Below are positions 27,767-36,762 of a stretch of 64,000 nt of DNA, piece by piece. Made by a program: the position numbers and the translations under genes. The stretch's first letter is position 1, and each line of letters begins with the position of its first letter. The notes under the pieces are model-generated. The model did no database searches and was not told where the DNA came from. It saw only the letters and a program-made list of their open reading frames with translations. The DNA comes from JAWPMT01 sp965242775 (lineage in GTDB: Bacteria > Bacteroidota > Bacteroidia > Cytophagales > Cyclobacteriaceae). Location: the NCBI GenBank assembly GCA_965242775.1, contig CBDETI010000029.1, forward strand, positions 1 to 64,000. Direction: 5' to 3'.

Positions 27767-28875
27767 CTTCAAAATCAGGCAGTTACGTAAAGTAGCTGCC
27801 TTTTTTTGTGGGCTTCGGGGTATGGAAATACCGAGCCTCCTATTACCGCACTTCCAAAGAAACAGGCCTCCGGAGCTTAGCGGCGGTTCGGCGATCCCAT
27901 CCAGCAACTGACTTGTAATGCAGTAGGTCATTGACGGTCCGCCGCTGCGGTTCAATCCCGATAGGAGGCTCTTCAAATTCAGGCAGTTACGTAATGTGGC
28001 TGCCTTTTTTGTGGGCTTCGGGGTATTGAAATACGGAGCCACTCTATTACCGCACTTCCAAAGAAACAGGCCTCCGGAGCTTAGCGGCGGTTCGGCGATC
28101 CCATCCAGCAACTGACTTGTAATCAGTAGGTCATTGACGGTCCGCCGCTGCGGTTCGATCCCGATAGGAGGCTCTTCAAATTCAGGCAGTTACGTAAAGT
28201 AGCTGCCTTTTTTTTGTGGGCTTCGGGGTATGGAATATACCGAGCCTCCTATTTACCGCACTTCCAAAGAAACAGGCCTCCTTAGCTTAGCGGCGGTTCG
28301 GCGATCCCATCCAGCAACTGACTTGTAATCAGTAGGTCATTGACGGTCCGCCGCTGCGGTTCAATCCCGATAGGAGGCTCTTCAAATTCAGGCAGTTACG
28401 TAATGTGGCTGCCTTTTTTTGTGGGCTTCGGGGTATTGAAATACGGAACCACTCTATTGCAGCACTTCCAAAGAAACAGGCCTCCTTAGCTTAGCGGCGG
28501 TTCGGCGATCCCATCCAGCAACTGACTTGTAATCAGTAGGTCATTGACGGTCCGCCGCTGCGGTTCGATCCCGATAGGAGGCTCTTCAAATTCAGGCAGT
28601 TACGTAAAGTAGCTGCCTTTTTTTTGTGGGCTTCGGGGCATGGAAATACCGAGCCTCCTATTACCGCACTTTCAAAGAAAACAGGCCTCCGGAGCTTAGC
28701 GGCGGTTCGGCGATCCCATCCAGCAACTGACTTGTAATCAGTAGGTCATTGACGGTCCGCCGCTGCGGTTCAATCCCGATAGGAGGATCTTCAAATTCAG
28801 GCAGTTACGTAAAGTAGCTACCTTTTTTTGTGGGCTTCGGGGTATGGAAATACCGAGCCTCCTATTACCGCACTT

Positions 28876-29613
28876 TCAAAGAAACAGGCCTCCGGAGCTC
28901 AGCATTTGCAAAGGACATTCAATTACCTCACCAATTTTTTTATAAAAGTCTTCTTTGAAGGTTCTTCCGATCGGTACCTTCAACTCCGATAAAAGAATTA
29001 TTTGATTACCCGATACTTTTTCAATCTTCGAGATATTGACAATGTAAGATTTATGAACCTGCACAAATCGATCTGAATCCAACAGTTCCAGCCAGTACCC
29101 TAGCGGTTCTGCTATAAGATGCCGCTTATCTGAAAGATAAACATCTGTGTAGTCGCCATCAGCTTTGATGTATTGGATTTGCGCTGCCTGAATTTTGATC
29201 AATTCGTACCCCGATTTAACAAACATCTCCGAAACAGGAGAAATGGATTCTGAGGTTGTTTGCCGAGTTTTCTCTGGGATTTTTGCAACGGCTTGCAGAA
29301 ACCTTTGGAACGTAAAGGGCTTTAGTAGATAATCAACCACATTCAGCTCATAGCTTTCTAAAGCATATTCCGAGTAGGCAGTAGTAAGGATCACATGGGG
29401 TGGATTTTTTAATGTTCTCAAAAACTCAAGGCCGGTAATTTTTGGTAGATGGATATCTAAAAGAATCAGGTCTACTTCATGCGTTTGCAGGTAGTGCAAT
29501 GACTCCATCGCAGTAGAAAAAGCACCTTCCAACGATAGATTACCAGCGTCCGCGATGAAACGTTTCAAAACCCGCTGGGCAGGTAACTGGTCTTCCACTA
29601 TGATGCACTTCAT
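28876..29613 (-). CDS. LytTR-family response regulator whose C-terminus runs into the repeat array
   Basis: 245 residues from the ATG at 29613, which overlaps the kinase stop (ATGA); the frame is open 13 codons further, inside the kinase gene. Receiver domain: VEDQ, Asp53 in LILLDIHLP, Thr in VILTTAY, Lys in LLKPF. LytTR domain: IKADGDYTDVYL, FVQVHKSYIVNI, PIGRTFKEDFYKKIGEVIE. The domain is complete by GEVIE. The last residues, LSSGGLFL and the stop, are encoded by the start of the final partial repeat unit, so the original C-terminus has probably been replaced. It pairs with the LytS-type kinase just upstream. Confidence 0.9.
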   Translation of the reverse strand: MKCIIVEDQLPAQRVLKRFIADAGNLSLEGAFSTAMESLHYLQTHEVDLILLDIHLPKITGLEFLRTLKNPPHVILTTAYSEYALESYELNVVDYLLKPFTFQRFLQAVAKIPEKTRQTTSESISPVSEMFVKSGYELIKIQAAQIQYIKADGDYTDVYLSDKRHLIAEPLGYWLELLDSDRFVQVHKSYIVNISKIEKVSGNQIILLSELKVPIGRTFKEDFYKKIGEVIECPLQMLSSGGLFL

Positions 29614-30650
29614 TGATCCGCCAGTTGTAAATCTAAAACGACCTGATAACACCCATTTTCACTATTAATGTGAAGTCGGTACGATTGAGGATAAATCAGA
29701 TCTAAGCGCTTTCTTATGTTAGCCAGACCTATCCCTTCTTCTCTATCATTCAAATCGGAGCCTTCGTCCGAATACAAGTTGCGGCAAGAAAACTTGAGAT
29801 CATGTTCTTTTAACTCCACCTCAATTGCGATATCTATGGCATCGGATTGTTTCTCGGCGCTATGTTTGAAGGCGTTTTCTACGAATACAATCAAGATCAG
29901 CGGCGCAATGCGCAAAGTAGTATCTTCTAATCCCACTTGTTTAAAACTAACACTACCCCGTCCCTCAATCTGCATTTCGTACAATCTGATGAAGTTCTCC
30001 AGTTGCGCTATTTCATTGGCAATGGACACCAGCTTTTGGTTGCTTTCATACAACATATAGCGGAGCATCGCCGACATCTCTACGATGATTTCAGGAGTCT
30101 TGGGGGATTGCTCCAGTGCATACGCATATAGGTTGTTCAAAGTATTGAAAAGAAAATGAGGATTTAACTGAGACTTCAAGAAACGCAGCTCACTTTCCTT
30201 GACAGCAGACTCCAATTGGTCAACTTCCATCTGCTTCCTGATGATATCCCAAGCCAACTTAAATCCACATAGAATGATGGTTACAGGCATGACATCCGCC
30301 ATGGTAAAAAACAGGTAATCAAAACTATCGGCCCGTGTTCCTGGAAAAAAGATCTGTTCCAAAACCAATTCTTCGATCAAAATGACCAGCGCGATCAAGG
30401 CTAGGGTGGCCAAAAAGAAGAAAAGGTATTTTTTCCGATACAGGAATTTTGGAAAGAAAACGTAGTTGACGACAAAAGCGGCCATAGCGTAATTGAAAAA
30501 AAAGGCAAATTCAAATACTTCGAAAATTGGTGCTTCCTTGTGCCCCCTACTTGGTTCAATGGCATAAAAAAGAAAAGTAATACCGTGGAGTGAAACCTGA
30601 AAAGGAATCTCCCATATGGAATGTGAAACTTTCCTGTCAAGCGAGATCAT
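29610..30650 (-). CDS. LytS-type membrane sensor histidine kinase
   Basis: 346 residues. About four hydrophobic helices in the first 140 residues (including YLFFFLATLALIALVILIEELVL) are followed by a short coiled coil. The His_kinase domain has the phospho-acceptor in FLKSQLNPHFLFNTLNNLYAYAL. An HATPase part with LILIVFVENAFKHSAE and GIGLANIRKRLDLIY completes it. It has no periplasmic ligand-binding domain of note, typical of the bacteroidotal 2TM/4TM LytS kinases. It overlaps the start of the LytTR regulator by four bases and is divergent from an outer-membrane receptor gene, a possible target. Confidence 0.92.
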   Translation of the reverse strand: MISLDRKVSHSIWEIPFQVSLHGITFLFYAIEPSRGHKEAPIFEVFEFAFFFNYAMAAFVVNYVFFPKFLYRKKYLFFFLATLALIALVILIEELVLEQIFFPGTRADSFDYLFFTMADVMPVTIILCGFKLAWDIIRKQMEVDQLESAVKESELRFLKSQLNPHFLFNTLNNLYAYALEQSPKTPEIIVEMSAMLRYMLYESNQKLVSIANEIAQLENFIRLYEMQIEGRGSVSFKQVGLEDTTLRIAPLILIVFVENAFKHSAEKQSDAIDIAIEVELKEHDLKFSCRNLYSDEGSDLNDREEGIGLANIRKRLDLIYPQSYRLHINSENGCYQVVLDLQLADQ

Positions 30651-30858
30651 ACCTCAATTTTAAAGCTTATTCTTACTTCCGTGGCAATTTCTCCGCTATA
30701 CGGCCCTGAGTTCATGCCTATCGACCTAAGTATCTTGTCAAACTGCAAATTCTAGTGATTCAGTCGTTCAACGGTCAAGCTATGTAGTTCACAGAGTACC
30801 TGAATAGTCTGTGAATCATTGTGCATTTTTTTACGATTCAATGCATATGATTCAGCTC

Positions 30859-33228
30859 ATGAAAACCTTCGTAATTACCTTTTGTCTATTCGCACCTAGC
30901 CTATTAGCGTTGGCTCAGGATGAAATCACTGTGCGTGGCTCGGTACTGAAAGAAACGGGTAATCCGGTTCAATTTGCTACTGTGGCCCTAATGAATCCGG
31001 TCGACAATGCATTGATAACAGGCACGGTAACGGATGAAAACGGAGTATTTTCTATCAAAACCACAGCGAAAACTTATGTGATAGAGGTCAGTTTCATCGG
31101 TTACGAGAAATCGACTATATCGGACTTTTCCATAAACAAGGGAGTAATCGACCTGGGAAAGATCCAGTTGAAAACAGACAGCCACCAACTGGACCAAATT
31201 GTAGTGGAAGGGGAGCGCTCACAAATGGAATTCCGGCTGGACAAACGGGTCTTCAACGTAGGAACTGACCTGAGTGCAGCTGGTGCCAGTGCACTCGATG
31301 TACTTGCCAATATTCCTTCTGTTAACGTCAATATTGAAGGTCAAATCAGCCTGAGAGGTAGTACCGGAGTACAGATTCTGGTCAATGGCAAACCAACCAT
31401 TTTGGCAAGTGATGAAAGTAATGCGCTCGGGACGATCACCGCAGACATGATTGAGAAAGTGGAAGTAATCACTAATCCTTCTGCTAAATATGAAGCCGAA
31501 GGAACCTCGGGAATTATCAACATTGTTATCAAAAAAGAAAACAAGAAAGGACTCAATGGGTCCATTTCGGTAAACACTGGTGCCCCCGACAATCATAGCG
31601 TGGGGATCAGCATCAATCGCCGGACGGAGAAATTCAACTTGTTCTCCCAGCTGGGTGTAGGGTACCGTAACCTGCCTCGAGAGGAACGGAACATCAATCG
31701 AAACATTCTGACAGATACGACCATTAATTCGAGTACTGATGCAGATAAATACGAACAATTTTACAATGTCATCATCGGTGCCGACTACCACCTCAATAAA
31801 CAAAATGTACTGACCTTATCCGGGAACTATATGCTTGAAAAAGAGGATGAACCGTCGGTTTCTAATTTTTCACTGCACAACTCAACCGGAATCGTTTCTA
31901 CCTGGCAGCGAGAAGAAGAAACAAAAGCGACCAATCCCAAGTATCAATTCGAACTTCAATACAAAAGTGATTTTAAAGATCACGAGGACCATGACCTGGT
32001 GATTTCAGCCATCGGTAGCTCCTTTGCAAAGGATCAAGAATCTGAATTTATCGACATAACCCTATCTGGCCTTGAAAATCAGGATGCTGTACAAAACACC
32101 CGCACCGATTTCCATGAAACCAAATACACCTTCAAAGCAGACTACACCAAACCTCTCATTGGAGGATATCAGATAGAAGTTGGAAGTCAGTACCTACTTA
32201 ACGATGTGGGTAATGAATTTTCTGTAGAGAATTTGATCGACAATGTCTGGATTGTTGACAATGCGCTAACCAACAACTTCGAGTTTATGCAAAATGTATT
32301 GGGTGCTTACGGGACTGGATCTTTTGAAAATGATAAATGGGGGTTGAAGCTTGGCCTTCGCTTGGAAAACACAGACATAAGCACCCTGCTAGTCAACAAC
32401 AACGAATCCAATGATCAAAACTATACCAACCTCTTCCCCTCTGCTCATGCCTCATTGAAAGTAACCGAGCAGTTTTCCGTACAGGGAGGTTACTCCCGGC
32501 GAATCTACAGACCAAGAATGTGGGATTTGAATCCTTTTTTTAACATCAGAAACAATTTTAATATCCGCCAGGGTAACCCGCAATTGGGACCCGAATTCAC
32601 AGATTCCTATGAAATTGGTTCCGGCTATGACTGGCAAATTTTATCCCTTAATCTGGCGGTTTATCATCGCTATACGACCGGAGTGATTGAGCGGATCAAC
32701 ATTTTTGAGAATAATGTGAACATTTTCAAGCCGGAAAATATTGGCACCAACAAGGCCACTGGAATTGAGTTGAATGCTAAGCTGGAACCATGGAAATGGG
32801 TAACTACCAACATTGACTTCAACTACAACTACTTCGACCGATTTGGTGAGTTAGAAGGGACGATTTTCGATTTTTCCGCAGATCAATGGACTACTCGAAG
32901 CACTACCAAGTTCAAATTGCCCACCGACCTGGACCTGGAAGCATCAGTTCGATATGCATCCCAGTTCCAAACAGTTCAAGGCCAGCAAGAGGATATGCTG
33001 TTCTTGGACCTGGGAGGACGGAAAAAAATCCTGAATGGCAGAGGCGTGATCAATGTGAGCGTCAGGGACGTCTTTGCATCCCGTATTCAAAGGAATACCG
33101 TCGATCAGGCAGACTTTTATGTCTTCAGTAGAAGGCTGCGTGGACGATTCATCACACTGGGCGTAAGCTACGGCTTTGGTAAAGGGGAAGCTATGAGTTA
33201 TTCGGGATCCAAAGGGCGACGCAGGTAG
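30859..33228 (+). CDS. TonB-dependent receptor-like outer-membrane beta-barrel protein
   Basis: 789 residues from the ATG at 30859 (MKTFVITFCLFAPSLLALAQ, signal peptide); Met codons at 30841 and 30811 are alternatives. A carboxypeptidase-like regulatory domain (VRGSVLKETGNPVQFATVALMNP, TVTDENGVFSIKTTAKTYVIEVSFIGYEK) precedes a plug domain (GASALDVLANIPSVNVNIEGQISLRGSTGVQILVNGKPT, IEKVEVITNPSAKYEAEGTSGIINIVIKK). A large OMP_b-brl_3-type barrel ends in FITLGVSYGFG. No TonB box is obvious. In this family the ligand is often a peptide or metal chelate; here unknown. It is divergent from the LytS/LytTR operon. Confidence 0.9.
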   Translation: MKTFVITFCLFAPSLLALAQDEITVRGSVLKETGNPVQFATVALMNPVDNALITGTVTDENGVFSIKTTAKTYVIEVSFIGYEKSTISDFSINKGVIDLGKIQLKTDSHQLDQIVVEGERSQMEFRLDKRVFNVGTDLSAAGASALDVLANIPSVNVNIEGQISLRGSTGVQILVNGKPTILASDESNALGTITADMIEKVEVITNPSAKYEAEGTSGIINIVIKKENKKGLNGSISVNTGAPDNHSVGISINRRTEKFNLFSQLGVGYRNLPREERNINRNILTDTTINSSTDADKYEQFYNVIIGADYHLNKQNVLTLSGNYMLEKEDEPSVSNFSLHNSTGIVSTWQREEETKATNPKYQFELQYKSDFKDHEDHDLVISAIGSSFAKDQESEFIDITLSGLENQDAVQNTRTDFHETKYTFKADYTKPLIGGYQIEVGSQYLLNDVGNEFSVENLIDNVWIVDNALTNNFEFMQNVLGAYGTGSFENDKWGLKLGLRLENTDISTLLVNNNESNDQNYTNLFPSAHASLKVTEQFSVQGGYSRRIYRPRMWDLNPFFNIRNNFNIRQGNPQLGPEFTDSYEIGSGYDWQILSLNLAVYHRYTTGVIERINIFENNVNIFKPENIGTNKATGIELNAKLEPWKWVTTNIDFNYNYFDRFGELEGTIFDFSADQWTTRSTTKFKLPTDLDLEASVRYASQFQTVQGQQEDMLFLDLGGRKKILNGRGVINVSVRDVFASRIQRNTVDQADFYVFSRRLRGRFITLGVSYGFGKGEAMSYSGSKGRRR

Positions 33229-33384
33229 CATTCGTCTTATTGTCTTAGGACCTTCGGTCATTCAGGGAACCTGACAATTGTTGCATTTGCACGAGAAATT
33301 TGACATCTACGATTCGCGCCACCCTGAATCAATTCTAACAAAAGCTGGATTAATCCTGGCTAGACCCTTCGATTTTTGCAGCCT

Positions 33385-35964
33385 TTATTCATCTTTCAGT
33401 ATCCGTACTGGATTTACGGTTGCGGCCGCCAAGGACTTGAAACTGGTGGTAATTACTGTTACAATTAATGCACCGAAAAATGCCATTGCAAAAACCCACC
33501 ACTCCAAATCGACGCGGTACTCATAACCCGCCAACCATCCTTTCAGCGTCCATATCGCAATAGGGATGGCCACCACGCCGGATATAAAAACCAAGACTAC
33601 AAACTCCTCAGAGATCAAGCGCCAGAGATGTAGGGTTGATGCTCCCAAAACTTTTCGGATACCGATCTCTTTGGTTCGCTGCTCAACCATGAAAGACGCC
33701 AGGCCCAAGAGACCCAGGCAACTGATGACAATAGCAAGCGAGGAGAAAATACTGGAGAGTGAACTTATCCGTTGGATGGCTCGGAAATTTCGTTTATGAG
33801 CTTCGCTTACGAATTCAAACTCAAAGGGGACATTGGGAATCAGTTTTTCATAGACCTGAGCTACTCTATTGACCGCTTCGACTGTCGATAGCTGATCGTT
33901 TAACCGAATCAAGCTGTAGTTTGAAAAATCGGGGCCTCCGTAGAAATAAAAAGTAGGTCCAATTTTTCTAAAAGGGGAATCATTCAGCAGATCTTCCACC
34001 ACGCCTACCACTTTGTAGCTATTCCCCTGCCATGTTATTTCGACTCCAACAGGATCATCAACACCCATGGTTCGGACAGCCGTTTCATTGACTATTACGG
34101 CAGTTGAATCCGAAGACAAAAGCCGATTAAAGTCTCTTCCCTCCAAGATTTGCCACTTGACTGTCTTCCCAAAATTTGGTGAAACATACAAGGTATTGAT
34201 CATGGGCGTATAGGACGGATCTTTACCAACCCAATCAAAGTCATTGTTCATCATCCAAACTTCGGTGACCGGATTGAATGACTCTGCATATTGGGCGATT
34301 GCGCCGGACCTTATAAGCTCCTCTTCAAGAACGTTCCTTTGGCTATAGTGGTCGGGAGATGTCATTGCTATCGAAATAGTGCCTTCACGCTCATATCCGA
34401 GTGGTCTATCAACAGCATGATCGATTTGCTGGGCAATGACGATGGTCCCAATGATTAAAGCAATCGATATAACAAACTGAAAAACCACCAGCACTTTTCG
34501 GAAAAAAGCGGCAGACAAGTGATTGTGATAGGCTCCTTTCAATACCTGAACTGGCCTAAATGAAGACAGGTAAAGGGCTGGATAGCTACCCGCCAAAATA
34601 CCGACTACTGAAACAAGAGCTAAACCGTAAAACCAATACCTCCATGTGCCGAGCGGAACGCTGATTTGCTTATCCGTGATGTGATTGAAGTAGGGCATTA
34701 TGAGGTATGAGAGGCCGGTCACGATTAGGAAGGCAAGCAATACCAAGAAGAAAGACTCGGTCATAAACTGGGCCACGAGCTGGTGGCGCAAAGATCCGAT
34801 TGATTTTCGGATACCTACTTCTTTGGCCCTTCGGATTGATTGGGCTGTACTTAAATTCATAAAATTGATACAGGCCAGAAGTAATACTAATAAGCCTATG
34901 ATAATAAACCAGCGTACATACACAATGCCTCCCCCTGATTGAACACCGTTTTCCCATGAAGATCTCAAATGCCAATCTTTCATTGGATGGAGAAATACCT
35001 CATTTTTATCGTTTTGCTTGTCATCTGGCAGGTGATCATTTATGATTGATCTGATTTTTTCATTGATTACCTCAATAGAGGAATGCGCCGAAATAGTAGC
35101 AAAGATTTGGTGGTTATTAGATTCCCAGTTGGTTTGTTGATCGTTTTCTGCCCTCGCCAGGAAGCCTACGTCACTGAAGCTGCTATTTCTTGGCAAATCC
35201 TGGTAAACCCCCCGGACAATCATGGGTTGTTCGTTATGAATGACCGTTTGATTCATTGGGTCGTCATCCCCAAATAGTACATATGCTGTGCTTGCCGAAA
35301 GCAGTATCGCTGCTTCCTCCTGGAGTCCTTCTCTTGATCCATTGATCATTTTTAAAGACATCACATGAGGCGCTGCTGATTGGATTCTAACCCCCTTAAC
35401 ATTCACAGCATCTTGCCCTTTCGAAATGAGCGCATCCCAGTAGAAAGACGAGAGCACAACATGGTCAAAAACATCTTTGTATTTTTCGCTGAGCTCTGAC
35501 GCTAACGAAACAGGAACCGCCCTGATTGCCATAGGTTCTTCATTGAATACCCTTTTTTGCATGACCCTTACTACCCGATCATAGTGCTCGTTGCCTTGGT
35601 CCCATGATAGCTCGTCTTGTACCCAAAGTCCAATCATCAAAGTCACAAGTAACCCAGAGACAAGGCCACCGATGTTGATGAATGCAATACTTTTTTGCCT
35701 TGTCAGGTTTCGAAATGCCACTTTCAGATTCTGCTTCAACATGCCGTAATTATTTAAGCTTCTCACACCCTCGAAATTTCTGATGATCCCCGGTCTAAAA
35801 AATCTTATGACATTCCAGGTAAACCTGCGTTTTGCTTTCTTAACTCCAAGCGATTTCTTGTCCTCCTCAAATTGTTCTTGAAGATCTCCGAGGATTTGCT
35901 CCTCTAAACGGGGATCACAATACCTCTGAAATAAGTACTTGGGTATCCTTGGAAGATCTTTCAT
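33385..35964 (-). CDS. FtsX/MacB-like ABC transporter permease
   Basis: 859 residues. An N-terminal prefix (IPKYLFQRYCDPRLEEQILGDLQEQFEEDKKSLG) typical of bacteroidotal permeases precedes two MacB periplasmic-core/FtsX units. The first membrane helix is in FINIGGLVSGLLVTLMIGLWV. Helices of the first FtsX domain surround RRAKEVGIRKSIGSLRHQLVAQFMTESF. The second FtsX domain has VEQRTKEIGIRKVLGASTLHLWRLISEEF. The two EVGIRK/EIGIRK motifs contact the ATPase, which is not in this window. Such permeases form mechanotransmission complexes rather than true pores. Two copies of a palindromic site lie upstream. Confidence 0.9.
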   Translation of the reverse strand: MKDLPRIPKYLFQRYCDPRLEEQILGDLQEQFEEDKKSLGVKKAKRRFTWNVIRFFRPGIIRNFEGVRSLNNYGMLKQNLKVAFRNLTRQKSIAFINIGGLVSGLLVTLMIGLWVQDELSWDQGNEHYDRVVRVMQKRVFNEEPMAIRAVPVSLASELSEKYKDVFDHVVLSSFYWDALISKGQDAVNVKGVRIQSAAPHVMSLKMINGSREGLQEEAAILLSASTAYVLFGDDDPMNQTVIHNEQPMIVRGVYQDLPRNSSFSDVGFLARAENDQQTNWESNNHQIFATISAHSSIEVINEKIRSIINDHLPDDKQNDKNEVFLHPMKDWHLRSSWENGVQSGGGIVYVRWFIIIGLLVLLLACINFMNLSTAQSIRRAKEVGIRKSIGSLRHQLVAQFMTESFFLVLLAFLIVTGLSYLIMPYFNHITDKQISVPLGTWRYWFYGLALVSVVGILAGSYPALYLSSFRPVQVLKGAYHNHLSAAFFRKVLVVFQFVISIALIIGTIVIAQQIDHAVDRPLGYEREGTISIAMTSPDHYSQRNVLEEELIRSGAIAQYAESFNPVTEVWMMNNDFDWVGKDPSYTPMINTLYVSPNFGKTVKWQILEGRDFNRLLSSDSTAVIVNETAVRTMGVDDPVGVEITWQGNSYKVVGVVEDLLNDSPFRKIGPTFYFYGGPDFSNYSLIRLNDQLSTVEAVNRVAQVYEKLIPNVPFEFEFVSEAHKRNFRAIQRISSLSSIFSSLAIVISCLGLLGLASFMVEQRTKEIGIRKVLGASTLHLWRLISEEFVVLVFISGVVAIPIAIWTLKGWLAGYEYRVDLEWWVFAMAFFGALIVTVITTSFKSLAAATVNPVRILKDE

Positions 35965-36013
35965 GTAGTTTTTTTGAAGTTAATGACAGAGTAAGTCGGG
36001 CTCAAACTATTAC

Positions 36014-36072
36014 TATTGAATTTGTAAAACAAATATATGGATATCATTTTTATTGAACTTGTAAAACAAATA
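36014..36072. promoter_or_regulatory. Duplicated palindromic site upstream of the ABC permease
   Basis: A 22-nt sequence occurs at 36014-36035 and again at 36051-36072 with one difference. Its core TTGTAAAACAA is an inverted repeat (TTGT, AAA, ACAA). On the minus strand the first copy contains TATATTTG (36037-36030), an exact Bacteroidota -7 element, about 70 bp before the permease ATG. Two operator copies, one over the -7 box, fit a repressor site. Confidence 0.55.
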
Positions 36073-36206
36073 CTTATTTCCTTAGACAGGGAATAATTTC
36101 TCAGATATGAGGGTCCGGATTTATAAACTAACATTCCTGTCTTATAAGCTCCTAACACGTCTTGGCACTTGAGTAGCTACTTTGGAGAGGTCAAAAATTA
36201 TAAGTT

Positions 36207-36632
36207 ATGCGACTGGAAAGAAGAATGATAATGCTCGTAGTGCTTTTACTTGGAATAACGCTGGCACAAGCCCAGGGCGATCCGGAAAGAGATTTGATCT
36301 CCGCAACGTTGATGGACTACATCGAAGGAACAGCCAATGGTGAACCAGATAGACTCAGGCGCGCCTTTCATCCGGATTTTAATTTATACACCGTCACAGA
36401 AGACGATAATCTACGCATCCGTTCTGGCGAAAAGTATATCTCCTACTTTCAACCGGGCAAAAAGTCCAATAGGGTGGGTCGAATTGTATCCATTGACTAT
36501 GAAAAAGATGCAGCAATTGCCAAGGCAGAGATTGTGACCGGATCACGGATATTCACAGACTATTTCCTGTTACTTAAATATGAGGGTTCCTGGAAGATCG
36601 TCCACAAAAGCTATACTTCTAAGGAAAAATAA
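36207..36632 (+). CDS. Secreted NTF2-like (lumazine-binding-type) protein
   Basis: 141 residues. A signal peptide ending at AQAQG precedes an NTF2-like fold of the Lumazine_bd_2 type: LISATLMDYIEGTANGEPDRLRRAFHPDFNLYTV, GEKYISYFQPGKK and the closing FTDYFLLLKYEGSWKIVHKSYTSKEK. Met codons at 36225 and 36231 are alternative starts. Function unknown; these proteins are common exported accessory proteins. A hairpin with 11 pairs and one bulge (TAACCTG at 36630 with CAGGTTA at 36661) covers its stop and may act as a weak terminator. Confidence 0.8.
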   Translation: MRLERRMIMLVVLLLGITLAQAQGDPERDLISATLMDYIEGTANGEPDRLRRAFHPDFNLYTVTEDDNLRIRSGEKYISYFQPGKKSNRVGRIVSIDYEKDAAIAKAEIVTGSRIFTDYFLLLKYEGSWKIVHKSYTSKEK

Positions 36633-36762
36633 CCTGGGGTCAAGGTCTTTGAAATACCCGCAGGTTACCAGTTGATATTGCAAGCGAGGAAGGGAGCGCA
36701 ATATAAAATCACGCCCCCTAAGCCTGCCGCCATGGTTGTGGATGAGTTTAATCTTTACTGGC

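Noticed and set aside
27650..28111. 153-codon minus-strand reading frame with a threefold repeated peptide (LDGIAEPPLSSGGLFL)
   Set aside because: It is produced by reading the tRNA-derived repeat backwards. It has no start context, and its frame depends on single-base differences between units.
33228..33385. Terminator between the convergent receptor and permease genes
   Set aside because: Only short 4-5 bp inverted repeats without a T run were found; not strong enough to call.
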